This document shows positions 45,496-56,039 of a DNA stretch of 64,000 nt, in pieces. This DNA comes from Hyalella azteca (taxonomy: Eukaryota; Arthropoda; Malacostraca; Amphipoda; Hyalellidae): NCBI RefSeq assembly GCF_000764305.2, contig NW_025936535.1, forward strand, positions 1 through 64,000. The letters are read 5' to 3'. The position numbers were made by a program, and so were the translations under genes. The notes under the pieces are model-generated. The model was not told the origin of the DNA, did not search any database, and saw only the letters and a program-made list of their open reading frames with translations. How positions within the stretch are numbered: the first letter of the stretch is position 1; each line of letters starts with the position of its first letter.

Positions 45496-48400
45496 CTGTT
45501 GGGAGGTTCATAAAGGCTCATTCTCATTCATTTGAAATATATGATGAAAGAGCTCATACTGAAACATTTGTTGTCCTCTGCTGTCATGCTGAAAATCTGA
45601 ATAAAATGCTGGTTGATTCCTTTTTTATATGTATTATGTTACATGACATTTTTATATCAGTATTTTTAATGGAAATGTGTCCTGATGCAATATTGCACGT
45701 ATCGTCGATGAGTCATGCACGTTTCATGGATCTAAATAATAAAGTACGTCGCGCCGTAGATAACAACCTACGACTGCAGGGTGTTGGAGGGTGCAGCGGC
45801 GGGAGTGAAGTAGACATTTCGTTTGCGTCACGTTTTTCTATTCACTACTCTTGAGGTATTTTATTTACTATTTGATACAGTTACAGGTATGCAGATACAG
45901 TGCAACATCTTCAATATTTTCAGGGAGCTTTGCATTCTGCCATCGGCAGGCCTGATATCTATTCAGGTAGTAGAGGGTTTCAACTATCAAAATCTCACCC
46001 GAACCGAAGGCGAAGAAGCCCTGCTTGGGGGCCGTGAACTTAGTTCCATTCTCGTCCAGGAATCGTTCAGGGTAGAACTTGTCGGGCTCTTCCCAATACC
46101 GCGGGTCGTGGTGGACGGAGTAGTTGGAAACGATGATTATCGTGTCCTGCAAATAATTCACATGGTAGGAGGTGATTATAAGCTTAATACATCGGTAATA
46201 CATTATTTTCAACCGATTAAAAACTTGGAGTATGCACCACCTTGGGGATGAAGTAGCCGTTGATTGTTGTGTCACGCGTGGCAGAGCGCTGAACGTTCAT
46301 GGTGATCATTGAGGAGTACCGCATGGTCTCCATCACGAAGGCTTCGATCAGAGGCAACCTGCAGACAGGAGGTTACTTCTTATAGATGAATGTAAAAAAT
46401 GAACAACAAGCGTAAAATTGTTGAAAATTGGTTTGTACAAGGTCCCAGAATGATTACTAGAATTTGAAACAAGAACCAACACCAGGGGACACGGCTATAA
46501 ACTAAAAAAACTGCATGCAACTTATCCACGAGACAACATTTCTTCTCGCTTCGAATCACCGACATGTGGAACAGCCTCCCTGGGCATATTGTTGATTAAC
46601 ACTCCGAGTATGAACGCGTTCAAGAATAGACTAACAAGGCCATGCAGGAGCATATGAATAGTCTTGAAATGCCTCGTAACCTACGGAACAACTGAAATCT
46701 AGAAAACGATTTTAAACCAACCGTCCGTTGAAAAGATTCGATCAAAAGGCCGGTCTAGTCAAATACAAGAATCGGCGTCAGGCCTATATCCAGGCCTATT
46801 ATTCAATGCCGAAGATACTATACTATACTAAGAGAAAATTTATTCGATGCACGACTAATATAATTCCTCGTAAGTAAAAAAAGGACATTTTTCTAAATAA
46901 AAAATAGAAGATTTACCTTACAATGATTGTAGAGTCTAGACACTAGCATGATATTAGAGTCTAGACACTAATAACTAAATGATTACCAATTGCCTCACCC
47001 ATTAAAATGTTGTGCATATCTCCTCTTACGACACATCCGAGAAGGCATACAGTTACGCCCAAATTCTTGTACGTAGCTTCCCGCGCAAATGTTTTGCTAA
47101 TACCACCGCTAGAGTTACGTCTTCATAGCAGCACTTACGTAACACGTAAGTCGCTACGTATACTTAGCGATGTTTTGATAATCCGGCCTCAGCCATTCAT
47201 CCAATTCTGGGGTCGGATTATCAAAACGCTGCTACGTACACGTAAGTACGTGCGTAAGTACTGCTAAGTAAACGTAACTCAGAATGGTGGTATCATAAAA
47301 TCCTTTTGCACTAAGTTAAGAACAAAAAGTTGTACGTAACTTTACGACATGTCAGAGGTTGCGTACATTTTTTGGATTGTGTGACGTCATCGAAGAAGCG
47401 TGACGTCATCGAAGTCAGAATGTAAACACAGGTGGTATACGAGCCTCTGATTGGCTGATGTGCAACGTGGTTGGAAGATACTATCTAAGAAAAGTCTTGA
47501 ACACGCAAGTTTTTACAATGCAAAAACTGGTCTACTTACAACTTAGCGAAGTTTTGATAATCCGCCCCTTGCTTGATAAATGAGTACCTGGCTTGTCCAG
47601 GGTGTTGTTTAATGCAAACATAATGGTTCCAACGGGTCAGCGAGCCAGTAATGGGCGTAAAACTACCAGTGGCTCAAGTAGCTTGAGTAGCCTGAAAAAC
47701 TAAAATATCAACCCCCTCCCTAGTCGCCACTACCAGGATAGGCAATGACAACAATAGCACCAATATATAGCATTGAGCATCAGGCGTTCGTGCCACATCC
47801 AACGCTGCTGCGTCGGTTTCGTTTGTAAGAGTTTACGCTCCAACTGTGTACGACTGCTTAAGTGATGAAATCCACATCCATGCACAAACTTTCGCGGCAT
47901 ACTTTTGTGAAATTTTGATTAATTATTAAGTTATTTCTAAAACCATTCGAACCCTTAATTTTGGAAAATCTTACCTGTTTGACAATCTTACCCTGGCTTA
48001 TCGTCGAGCGACACCATGCGGTCCCTGGGCACGACGGCGTCTATTTGCTGCTGCATCCTCGTTGCGTACTCTGGATACCGGGCGAGCAGACACTAAAACA
48101 CCAGCATTTTCATAGTGTAGGCGATCGCCTCTGCTAGCAGAGGCTGGACATAGGCTATGCATGTCCTGTGTGTAGTAGTCCTTGTCCTAAAACCATTTGA
48201 ACCTCTAGTCTCAGACAATCTTGCCCGTTAGACAATCCTACCCCGGCTTGTCGTCGAGAGACACCATGCGGTCCCTGGGCACGACGGCGTCTATTTGCTG
48301 CTGCATCCTCGTTGCGTACTCTGGATACCGGGCGAGCAGGTAGGCCACCCACTTCAGCTGGAAGTTTACTGTGTCTGATCCCGCTTGGAACAGGTCGTTG

Positions 48401-51400
48401 ATGATCTGGCCTAAGGCTGGATTTTGAAACTGTGATTACCAACTGGAGAAATCGCTAACGTTTGTGTGTAATTTATATTACATTTTCGATAGTCAGGACA
48501 TCCCTTTTTAAACTAGATTGCTCACCTCCTTTTCTGAAGAAGGTTTCATCGTCCCCTTCGCCATCCTTAATGCCTTTGATGTACTCGTCCATGAGATCTC
48601 GTATGTTGTCTGGGTCGTAGTCTTTCAGATGTTGGTCTATGGTTGCCTGCATGCTCGCATGTTTAAAATCTATGCACTATATAAATTCTGGTATATATAC
48701 GATTTGAGAAACCTGTGATTGATCAGATCAGAATACAAAAGCAAGGAATCCTAACTTTTGATTCTACTTCTATTGTTCATTTCCCAATGCAATGGTCAGC
48801 GTATTAATCTAAGCTATTTCGAATTTAGCTCATTAAAATAATCCTTGCATATTAGGTTTGCTTAAATCGCCTGTTTTCCAAAAATGTATATCTAAAAAAA
48901 AAAACGCCGGATGAATTCGTCATATTTCATCAAAAACTTGGAAGATTATGATATGAGAAATTTCCTTGACAATTTCTTCGCTTTTAAATTCTAAGCTATA
49001 CTAACCTTTACTATGGCTTTCATCTCGTCGAAGAACTCGTCAACAATGTGTTCATTGAACAGGTAGTTCTTCACGCATTTCGGTAGGTAGTCAAGTACCG
49101 GGACGAACGAGGGTAGGAACATGATGGGGGTAAACTTCGTCTGGAACTCCTTGCTGACTTTGTAGATGGCTTCTACCTCCGTGCTTCGTAGGTCGAATCG
49201 CGTACCTATTGTATTTACAATTATACCTGTTACTGTATTGGAAATTTCATTCTGATCATTTAGTATGATTGATTTTTTGCATATTTTAAACCTAGTCTGT
49301 AAAGGAACAAACATTGAGGTAAAAATACCAATCGATGGAAGTTCGACAGAGAGATCATCAAACGTTTTTTGTACGAGGTGGTTAGAACACAAGACACTCT
49401 TTCCCACTGGTAGATTATCGAAATAGGTTACCAACTTAATGATTTAAATATAATCTACGAGATTTGATACTCAATATAATACAGATTTCCAAATAATTTC
49501 CAGATCAAAATCACCTGATCCCATGTAATTAAGAATCTAGTTTTACCGTTTGGTGGAGCTTTTAATTTATTTCCAGAACTAGTGTTCTAGAGGTATATAC
49601 CTAATGACATGAAAATTAGATTTATCACCATACTGGTAAGACAAATCCAATTTCTCTTTAGTTTGTATTGGCAGATCTTAGATCCGGTTGACAACCCAAT
49701 TCAATTTGAATAATGGACACACAGTCAAATAACAGATATTGGTTTCCAATGACCGGCCTTAGACACAACCTATTACACGTACACTGCAAACTATAATGAA
49801 TATGCAACTCACTGGCCACCATCTGCCAGATGATGTTGAGCGCCACAGTCCTGAAGCTGTCGGGGTAGTTGATGGCTTCACCGCCGTACTTCTTGAGGTC
49901 TTCCACCAGCGCCTTGGCTTCGATGTTGATGGCCTCCTCCAGGTAACTCTTGCCCATGCCTCGAGAATTAAGTGTAGAATATAATAAGATTCACAGTGTA
50001 TCGTCCATAATTAACGGTGTAACAAAAATTCCATGTGTGCTACAAAACGGATGCTATTGCGTTAACAAATGGTCATTTCCCACCGAGCTTGCGGAGGTTG
50101 CGCAGCACAAAGCGACGGTCGTGCTGCCAGTGTACGCCGTTGCTGCCAAGCAGGCCTGTGGGGAAAGTAGGTAATTTAAGGACTTCATTCGTAAATATTA
50201 TCACCGGTTACCTAAATGCAGTCAACAATGATGGATGTAAGAACAGTTAGAATACTGAGTTTGTCATATTTAAACTCGCATGTTCACACTAATAATCTAT
50301 ATCGTAAAACTGCCTAACTTTTGCTACTTTACACCTTACGCTACTTCGTGAATAACAATTTTTACGTGGTTAACTAACTACTTTGTGAACATTTTAGGAC
50401 TAGTTAATTAAGCTCTAAAGCGTGGCTCTGTCGAACAATAAGAAAAACCTTGACACTTCTTTCTCATAATGTACCTTTCCGAGCTCAAAGAAGTTAAACG
50501 GTTTCGCGTTACTTATATTTGGAAATTAGTGATTTTTATCATCAAACCATTTAGAGGGATAATAATATTACATATTGATTTATTCAATTCGCGTGCACAT
50601 AATATGATATTAAGTGACTTTCCAAAATTAAAAACCATTTTCTAGTCTTCATGTCGTGATTAAAGGTGTTTTCATGTTAAAATTCATAAAAAGCTGATGT
50701 GTTATGTTTAACACTGTTAAAAAGTGTTAAGAGGCCTAATTACTCGGAGACTTATCGAGTAATGAAAATAATTGCTTGGAACTGTAGGAAGAAAATTAAG
50801 ATACGTGTCAATTAAGAGCGTCAATGTTGTATGATAAATTTTTCAGTAATATCATCAAAAGAACGGAATACGTGGCATTAAAAGCTAATAACCTCCTAGT
50901 TTCTTGTCATCGATGCTGAATGTGGAGAAGAAAATAGGGCGGTCGGCGAACTCGAGTCTCGCCATGGCCTCCTTGGCGGTGTTGTAGTCGAACAGAAACA
51001 CATTGCGGAACGATCCAGTCCGATACCTGGCATAGTGCTGTCAAATTATCATGTGCACGGTACCTATCATAGTACAGTTAAATCATCATATGCGTGTTAC
51101 TGAGCACAGTGCAGTTAAATTACCATGTGCACAGTACCTGGCATAGTGCAGTCAAATTATCATGATTGTAGAAGCTATGTAGAATCTACCGATATTGTAG
51201 ATCGTGGAACCTACTACAAATTGTAAAACTTACAAATATTGCATGAAAATGCACTTCGAAATTATTGACAAGTCTTGGTAGAGTATGATAGGTTGCGTTT
51301 CAGAGGGTGAACAAAATCAATGCTGCTCAAATTTACGTAAATTTGACAAATTGGTTCAATGCATTAGGAAGGTGAAACCTAACTTCGATTATGGAACAAA

Positions 51401-52277
51401 ATGTACTCGTTCCTTTACTCACATAACAACGTCGCCATACTTTTTCTTCAGATCTTCCGCAGGTCCTTCATCTATGATGGGGAGACCTCCGAAGAACGGT
51501 ATTTCAAACGGACCTGAAGACAGTAATATCTTGTCATTTAATTCAGTTAATATCTAATTTAATATCAGTGATATATGTAGTAAGATCACTTGACTGCTTA
51601 GATCGCAGATTCACAAAAAATTTAAAAGCAAATAAAATCGCCAGAAAATTTACTATGTCTAAAACGAGAAAACGTTTCGGAGTCCAGCTCCATCGTCAGT
51701 TCAAAATCCTATAAGACAAGCAGAATCGGTTAGAAAACTAAGATTCACATTAGAGATAAACTTAAAGTTACAAAAGAAAAAACTAAGAAGCATGAGGCAA
51801 CAGGCTTATTTATTTGGAATATCAAGGTAATAAGAGCCGAAGGCGACTTTAAACTAGGTTTTTGTTTAAAATATAGAGGGATTCTAAAATTCTTAGGTTT
51901 GAAACACCGGTCGTTGAGGTTAGAACTCTAAACGTTTTCTCATACAGCGGAATGGCAAATTTTCTGGCTATTTTCTTTGCTTTTCAATTCTTAGTAATAT
52001 CAATGATGCAATATCAAATATAACAGGGGTTTTTAAAAGTCTGAGAAGCGTGAATTAAAGTGTTTAATAAGTGATTGTGAAAAAGCTTAACTATATCCTT
52101 CGTCATTCAACTTAAGCATATGAATTAACATTCATAAGGCAAGGGCATTATATATATTATTTCAACAAGTTGCAGGCTTGAACTATACTCACCAGGGGGG
52201 CAGTTGCGGGGGCGCCTGTCCCTCAGCACCGCGTACACCAACACCAACACAAACAACAACACAATCTCCACTAACAT
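45311..52277 (-). CDS. Cytochrome P450, clan 2 type (complete, 11 exons)
   Basis: Microsomal heme-thiolate monooxygenase. Exons: 52193-52277, 51423-51513, 50893-51026, 50084-50155, 49813-49959, 49006-49205, 48526-48646, 48242-48410, 46241-46358, 45999-46146 and 45311-45495. They join in phase to 489 codons plus stop, a normal P450 length. N-terminal anchor MLVEIVLLFVLVLVYAVLRD is followed by a Pro-rich hinge NCPPGPFEIP. Motifs: helix C WQHDR (113-117), helix I AGSDT (293-297), ExxR as ETMR (350-353), PERF (405-408) and heme loop FGSGRRHCVG (426-435) with Cys433 as heme ligand. An upstream in-frame ATG at 52319 would add 14 polar residues; 52277 is preferred because the anchor starts there. 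Substrate unknown. A partial second copy follows upstream at 58254-62461. Intron 8 holds a SINE, a LINE relic and a partial copy of exon 8. Confidence 0.95.
45999..46146 (-). CDS. P450-1 exon 10
   Basis: Encodes VSNYSVHHDPRYWEEPDKFY, then PERFLDENGTKFT and FFAFGS. Phase 0 in, phase 1 out, donor GTGAGA. Confidence 0.94.
46241..46358 (-). CDS. P450-1 exon 9 (helix K)
   Basis: Encodes LPLIEAFVMETMRYSSMITM, then NVQRSATRDTTINGYFIPK. Contains ExxR. Phase 2 in, phase 0 out, donor GTGGTG. Confidence 0.94.
46420..46830 (+). mobile_element. Non-LTR retrotransposon (LINE) relic, 3' end
   Basis: Plus-strand fragments TRGHGYKLKKL, FFSLRITDMWNSLPGHIVD and NTPSMNAFKNRLTRPCRSI resemble the last part of arthropod LINE reverse transcriptase ORFs (the W-N-S-L-P box). 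They are split by stops and frame changes. The 3' end has the AGAATCGGCGTCAGGCCTA tail and an ATACT simple repeat. Inserted antisense in P450-1 intron 8. Confidence 0.75.
47570..47760 (+). mobile_element. SINE family 1, copy 3 (P450-1 intron 8)
   Basis: GATAAATGAGTACCTGGCTT GTCCAGGGTG, ATGGTTCCAACGGGTCAGCG and AACTACCAGTGGCT follow the order of the 33.4-kb SINE. The head is missing. Confidence 0.7.
47992..48092 (-). pseudogene. Partial duplicate of P450-1 exon 8
   Basis: The last 98 bases of exon 8 recur here at an offset of 250 bases, with three differences in 96 compared coding bases, all synonymous (CCG/CCA, GAC/GAT, TCT/TCG). It keeps a donor (GTAAGA, stronger than the genuine GTAGGA) and has a TTTTAG directly upstream. 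Splicing it to exon 7 or after exon 8 would break the frame, so I do not call it a working exon. Confidence 0.85.
48242..48410 (-). CDS. P450-1 exon 8 (helix I)
   Basis: Encodes INDLFQAGSDTVNFQLKW and YPEYATRMQQQIDAVV, then VSLDDKP. Phase 1 in, phase 2 out, donor GTAGGA. The 3' half is duplicated at 47992-48089. Confidence 0.93.
48526..48646 (-). CDS. P450-1 exon 7
   Basis: Encodes ATIDQHLKDYDPDNIRDLMD, then EYIKGIKDGEGDDETFF. Phase 0 in, phase 1 out, donor GTGAGC. Confidence 0.93.
49006..49205 (-). CDS. P450-1 exon 6
   Basis: Encodes TRFDLRSTEVEAIYKVSKEF, then FLPSFVPVLDYLPKCVKN. Phase 1 in, phase 0 out, donor GTTAGT. Confidence 0.92.
49813..49959 (-). CDS. P450-1 exon 5
   Basis: Encodes MGKSYLEEAINIEAKALVED and YPDSFRTVALNIIWQMVA. 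The acceptor is CTCGAG, lacking a C at -3 but with correct AG. Phase 1 both ends, donor GTGAGT. Confidence 0.92.
50084..50155 (-). CDS. P450-1 exon 4 (helix C)
   Basis: Encodes LLGSNGVHWQHDRRFVLRNL then RKL, with the WxxxR heme-propionate motif. Phase 1 both ends, donor GTGGGA. Confidence 0.93.
50893..51026 (-). CDS. P450-1 exon 3
   Basis: Encodes YRTGSFRNVFLFDYNTAKEA, then MARLEFADRPIFFSTF. Phase 2 in, phase 1 out, donor GTTATT. Tandem copies of its acceptor edge lie in intron 2. Confidence 0.92.
51060..51165 (-). repeat. Tandem copies of the P450-1 exon 3 acceptor edge
   Basis: After the genuine edge (TACCTGGCATAGTGCTGTCA at 51024-51043), about three units of roughly 39 bases follow in intron 2. 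The last, TACCTGGCATAGTGCAGTCA at about 51138, is almost identical; the middle ones are diverged. Confidence 0.9.
51423..51513 (-). CDS. P450-1 exon 2
   Basis: Encodes PFEIPFFGGLPIIDEGPAED then LKKKYGDVV. Phase 1 in, phase 2 out, donor GTGAGT. Confidence 0.92.
51615..51990. mobile_element. Inverted-repeat element with hammerhead-like core (P450-1 intron 1)
   Basis: Left end AAAGCAAATAAAATCGCCAG AAAATTTA.. and right end complement AAAGCAAAGAAAATAGCCAG AAAATTTG.. are imperfect inverted repeats of about 60 bases, each leading to GAGAAAACGTTT. On the minus strand CTGACGA (51693-51699), a GGAG/CTCC stem and GAAACG (51673-51678) are in the layout of a hammerhead core. Same family as 20410-20545. 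Confidence 0.6.
52193..52277 (-). CDS. P450-1 exon 1 (membrane anchor)
   Basis: Encodes MLVEIVLLFVLVLVYAVLRD then RRPRNCPP. Phase 1 out, donor GTGAGT. Alternative start at 52319. Confidence 0.9.
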
Positions 52278-52319
52278 CTCTGCGTTGTTTGCCCGGTCTG
52301 ATTGCTCAAAATAACTCAA

Positions 52320-54340
52320 TTTATACAGAATGTAAATGCGACTAGAATCTGAAACAAAAATAGTTTGATATCCTATCCATTCGGAGATTGTGAGCTTAAC
52401 GCAACACCAGGACGAATTTTTCTACCTATATAGGGACTTATTATTCTAAAACACGACACTTTTTAATGATTCTAAAACACGACTTTATTGAATCAATATT
52501 CATTTGGCCAAATGCTCAGACTTATTATGTTTGAAATGTGTTATAGAATTGTTAGAAATTTTAGTGTATGCATCCATGTGATCCATATGGAGGCACTAGC
52601 TGGTCAGTGGAATGCAACTACAGTGCCCGTAAAAAAATATACTTATACGGACTTTATACCCAGAGAAATGACTCAGATTCAGTCTAATAACGATGCAGTT
52701 GCGTGGGTCATATTGACAAAGTTTCGCCCGAAAAAGGAGTTATCAGTGCTCCTGCCGCTAATTGCGCTGTGGGCATGAAAGCTTGTTGATATTTGGACAA
52801 CAATACCCATCCATTTTACTAAGTGCATAAACCAAATACGGGAGTAAATGGTGTTACAACTCTACGTATTGTTGGGTGATTTGTGATGCTGATGATGGAT
52901 GTCATAACAAATAACAAATTAATTCAAATCGTTAGTTTAGACAAAACAGTTTTTAGACAAAAATTACTTCTAATAGATTATTAGTCTGGTTATTCCATCA
53001 ACAGCCTAAATAAAGTTCTTCAGGTTATAGAAGTAGCACACTAACGCTAATAATAATAATAGAGAGATGTCTATAAGAAAATAACCACGAATTTTTATTT
53101 TACGATGGTCAACGGCTACAAAATGTTCACTTAAGACTAAGCGATGACCGATTTATTGAGCATGGTGGGATTTTCATATTGGCCGTATCTGCTTGTCAAT
53201 TTATAGTATGAAATAAATATCACTCGTTGCATAGTCACTGACAAGCGAATTTTCCCCGACGTCGTCGCTTGTCCCTGACATCGAGTTACTCGTGTGGAGT
53301 TGAAATTACAAACTCTTATTAAAAGACCCAAGCTTGAAGCTCTTCAATTTCGGGCCAAGGCCAAAACATGGGTGAACTCAACGCACATAATCTACACAAT
53401 ATATTGATCTATGAGTAATATAATTCGCATTTACGCTGCAATAGTATAACATCGTTCGTTATTTTCTGGAAATTGTTTCGAAAAAGTTCTTTCACTATTA
53501 AGGCTTAATGAATATGTAGATTGTCAACAAAGAAACACAGACCAGCAGAGACACCAGACCTCACACGCCACCAAGCCCTGTAGTCAGTGTAATCTCACGG
53601 CCAAGTTGACAAGCTATAAGAGAGCTCCATCAGTGCACGCTATCACGCAGCCGTGCACCATTAGGCTCTGTAATCTTATCTCTGCTGCTAGTTATATTCC
53701 TTGCTACATAAGTAGTTCTACCGCACATAAAATATGTTGATGAATGAAAATACATTGATTAACCAATCCTAATTAATTCAGGCATTATCCGATTTTATTA
53801 TCCCTAATACCAATTGTTGAAACATAATTTTTGACGCACGATATATGCAAATATTCTAAACGTCATAACCCAAATATGAATAAAAATTAATAAATGATAC
53901 AATAAGTCATTTTACCGAACCAGAAGTACTTTCCAGATACGAAGACACGAAAACTCACAATATTGGTTGTCTTTTTTAATTAACAATGTATGACTAGTGA
54001 ACTAAGTTAATATATGTGGCGACAGAGCGAAATAGTTGCCTTCTTATGTTTTGTCAGGCTGTGAACAAAAAAATGCAGTAAGAAAATAAGCTAAAAATTA
54101 CCTTTTGTAAATAACCGAGTAGACACTCATAAATTAAACATAAGAAAAGTCAATGGTTTCTGTATAAAGCTGAAATTTGTCGTTGAAAACAAATCAAAAA
54201 TCATATTTACCATAATTCTAATGCCGATTTCTTCAGTAAGGAATTGCAATTGAAATAGAATGCTCATGGGAGCCTAACTTTTTATGTACAAATACGGTAA
54301 TTGTTGCATGGAGATAATTCTGAACACAATAATTCATATT
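52320..54340. other. Upstream region of P450-1
   Basis: No gene supported. Nothing recognisable as a promoter motif beyond AT-richness. Confidence 0.5.
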
Positions 54341-54361
54341 TTAAACTAGATATTACACTCA

Positions 54362-54453
54362 AGCGATGACGTCTTCAGCGGCAGCATTCCTCAGTTCAAA
54401 CTTGCACGACATGATGCAACTGATTATATGGAGGCCACAGTCCATGCAGATCT
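54362..54453 (-). CDS. Possible orphan last exon (weak)
   Basis: After a TTTTATCGCAG acceptor the minus strand reads ICMDCGLHIISCIMSC and on to AAAEDVIA, then TGA. Balanced composition suggests a real terminal exon, but no upstream exon, homologue or poly(A) signal was found. It lies between the two P450 loci. Confidence 0.2.
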
Positions 54454-54644
54454 GCGATAAAAGAACTCATTAATATCTCAGGAGCAAGATTTTGTATATT
54501 ATAAGCATATCGAAGGCTCATTGCGAGGTGAAAATAAATAATTCGTCAGACAAAAATTTAAGGGATTAATAAATTTTGACTAATTGAGGGCGATCGAATT
54601 GAGATTGGGGTAGTGTTTACACGAGCAGGTAGAAATAAGATTTG

Positions 54645-54830
54645 TTGCACTTAGATAAATGAGTGAGATTTTGTCCAAAAGCAATGAAATATATGCCCTT
54701 GCGTTGGTCATCCTAACCCAGTTTTGCTCAGAAAAAGTGCTATACATGACACATATAATGGTACTAGTGCTTTAAGTATAATAATACGTCAATATTTAGA
54801 CAGTGTAACTCAAAAATTTTCTTCTGTTTG
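54645..54830 (+). repeat. Dispersed repeat, copy 2 (first at 22680-22860)
   Basis: AAATGAGTGAGATTTTGTCCA, CATCCTAACCCAGTTT and CGTCAATATTTAGACAGTGT are shared in order with the other copy. Confidence 0.55.
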
Positions 54831-55922
54831 CAGACGGTTGCCGGCTGGGAACCATCCCAGCGGCAACGCAAACAAATAATTACTCAAATATATCTTTAAT
54901 TAAGTAAATTAATGAACAAGTATACGGGATTTTAGCTACTATACTTTTCAATTAAGGTATAGATGAAATCTTGAGAAATAGCAGTTCCAGGGAATTACGT
55001 ATTTTATGAAGGTGTGAAAGTCTTGAGAATTTGAGAATAAAATGATTGCTGACCTCATATACTCAATAATGCAATTATGTTAAATTAAGCGTACCTCGTC
55101 TCACCATCCATCGTCTGAGTGGGAGTAATTTGCAACAGCTAAGGTTGTCATATTAACAGAACACTTTAGCTTCGACATCTCATGCGCGTAATAAGGAACG
55201 CTTTTCTTTGTCGTCGGCTATATCGTCATACTAAGATGCAATGGCAAAACTGACATTTTGAATTTGTAATTAACTAATGTTTAAAAGCGCTTGAAACCAT
55301 AAAATATTGAATTTAGGGGTCTATTGCTTATTGTTGGAATAGATTCTACTCATTGGAGAATAGTGGTCACATAAAGATCCCATGCACAGAAACCCTTTTA
55401 GGCTAGAAAACCCCCATCTACAAATTGCCAGACCGCTGCTGTTTTTGGTATACGTTGATCTCAATGAGCAGTCGGTTTAGTTGGAGCCATGCAAAAGTAA
55501 AGAGCCATGCAAAGGTAAATATTAGTAATAGAGTCGAGCCAGACGCTGCTCTTTGCCGATGCTGCCGCGCAGAGCAAATTAAGCCGTTTCAACGTGGCTT
55601 CTAACTCAGCGCTGTCGCAGGGTTGATTTAGAGAAAACTTCAGCAGTTGAATATATTATCAATACTTGAATCGATTGTTGTAGAAAACTACTACTGAAAT
55701 AATGTTTTAGAGAACCTTTGAAATGAAACCATTGTATTGCGAACAGGTTCAAAATGTGTGCTTTAGTTGAACCCAGACTCAACTTTCAGAATTAGGTTTA
55801 ATTACATAACAGGAAGTTTCCGTGAATAACCATGTACATTCTTTTAAACTGAGGAGCGCAAAAACGGTTGGTGGCATAGAACGTGACAAAAGTATGACAT
55901 AAATTAACTTTCAGAAGTCTAG
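54831..55922. other. Spacer between P450 copies
   Basis: AT-rich with no gene or repeat recognised. Confidence 0.5.
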
Positions 55923-55995
55923 CACGTCGAAGTGCTGGACGATGGCGGCGGTGAAGAGGAACTACTCCATGCGGGCCAGCAGCTCCCCCACGCAT
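55923..55995 (-). pseudogene. Scrap of a P450 last exon with a nonsense codon
   Basis: 73 bases nearly identical to the inner part of exon 11 of P450-1 (CVGELLARME ... FLFTAAIVQHFDV). One change turns the Leu codon after Met-Glu into TAG. Flanking exon parts are missing. It adjoins the duplicated 3' flank block, so it marks a third, deleted P450 copy. Confidence 0.88.
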
Positions 55996-56039
55996 TGTAT
56001 TGCTTGATGATTGCTTCTTGTTTCAAATTCTAGGACTCT

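Noticed and set aside
47992..48092. Mutually exclusive alternative P450 exon
   Set aside because: Its acceptor phase does not match exon 7 and splicing after exon 8 also shifts the frame.
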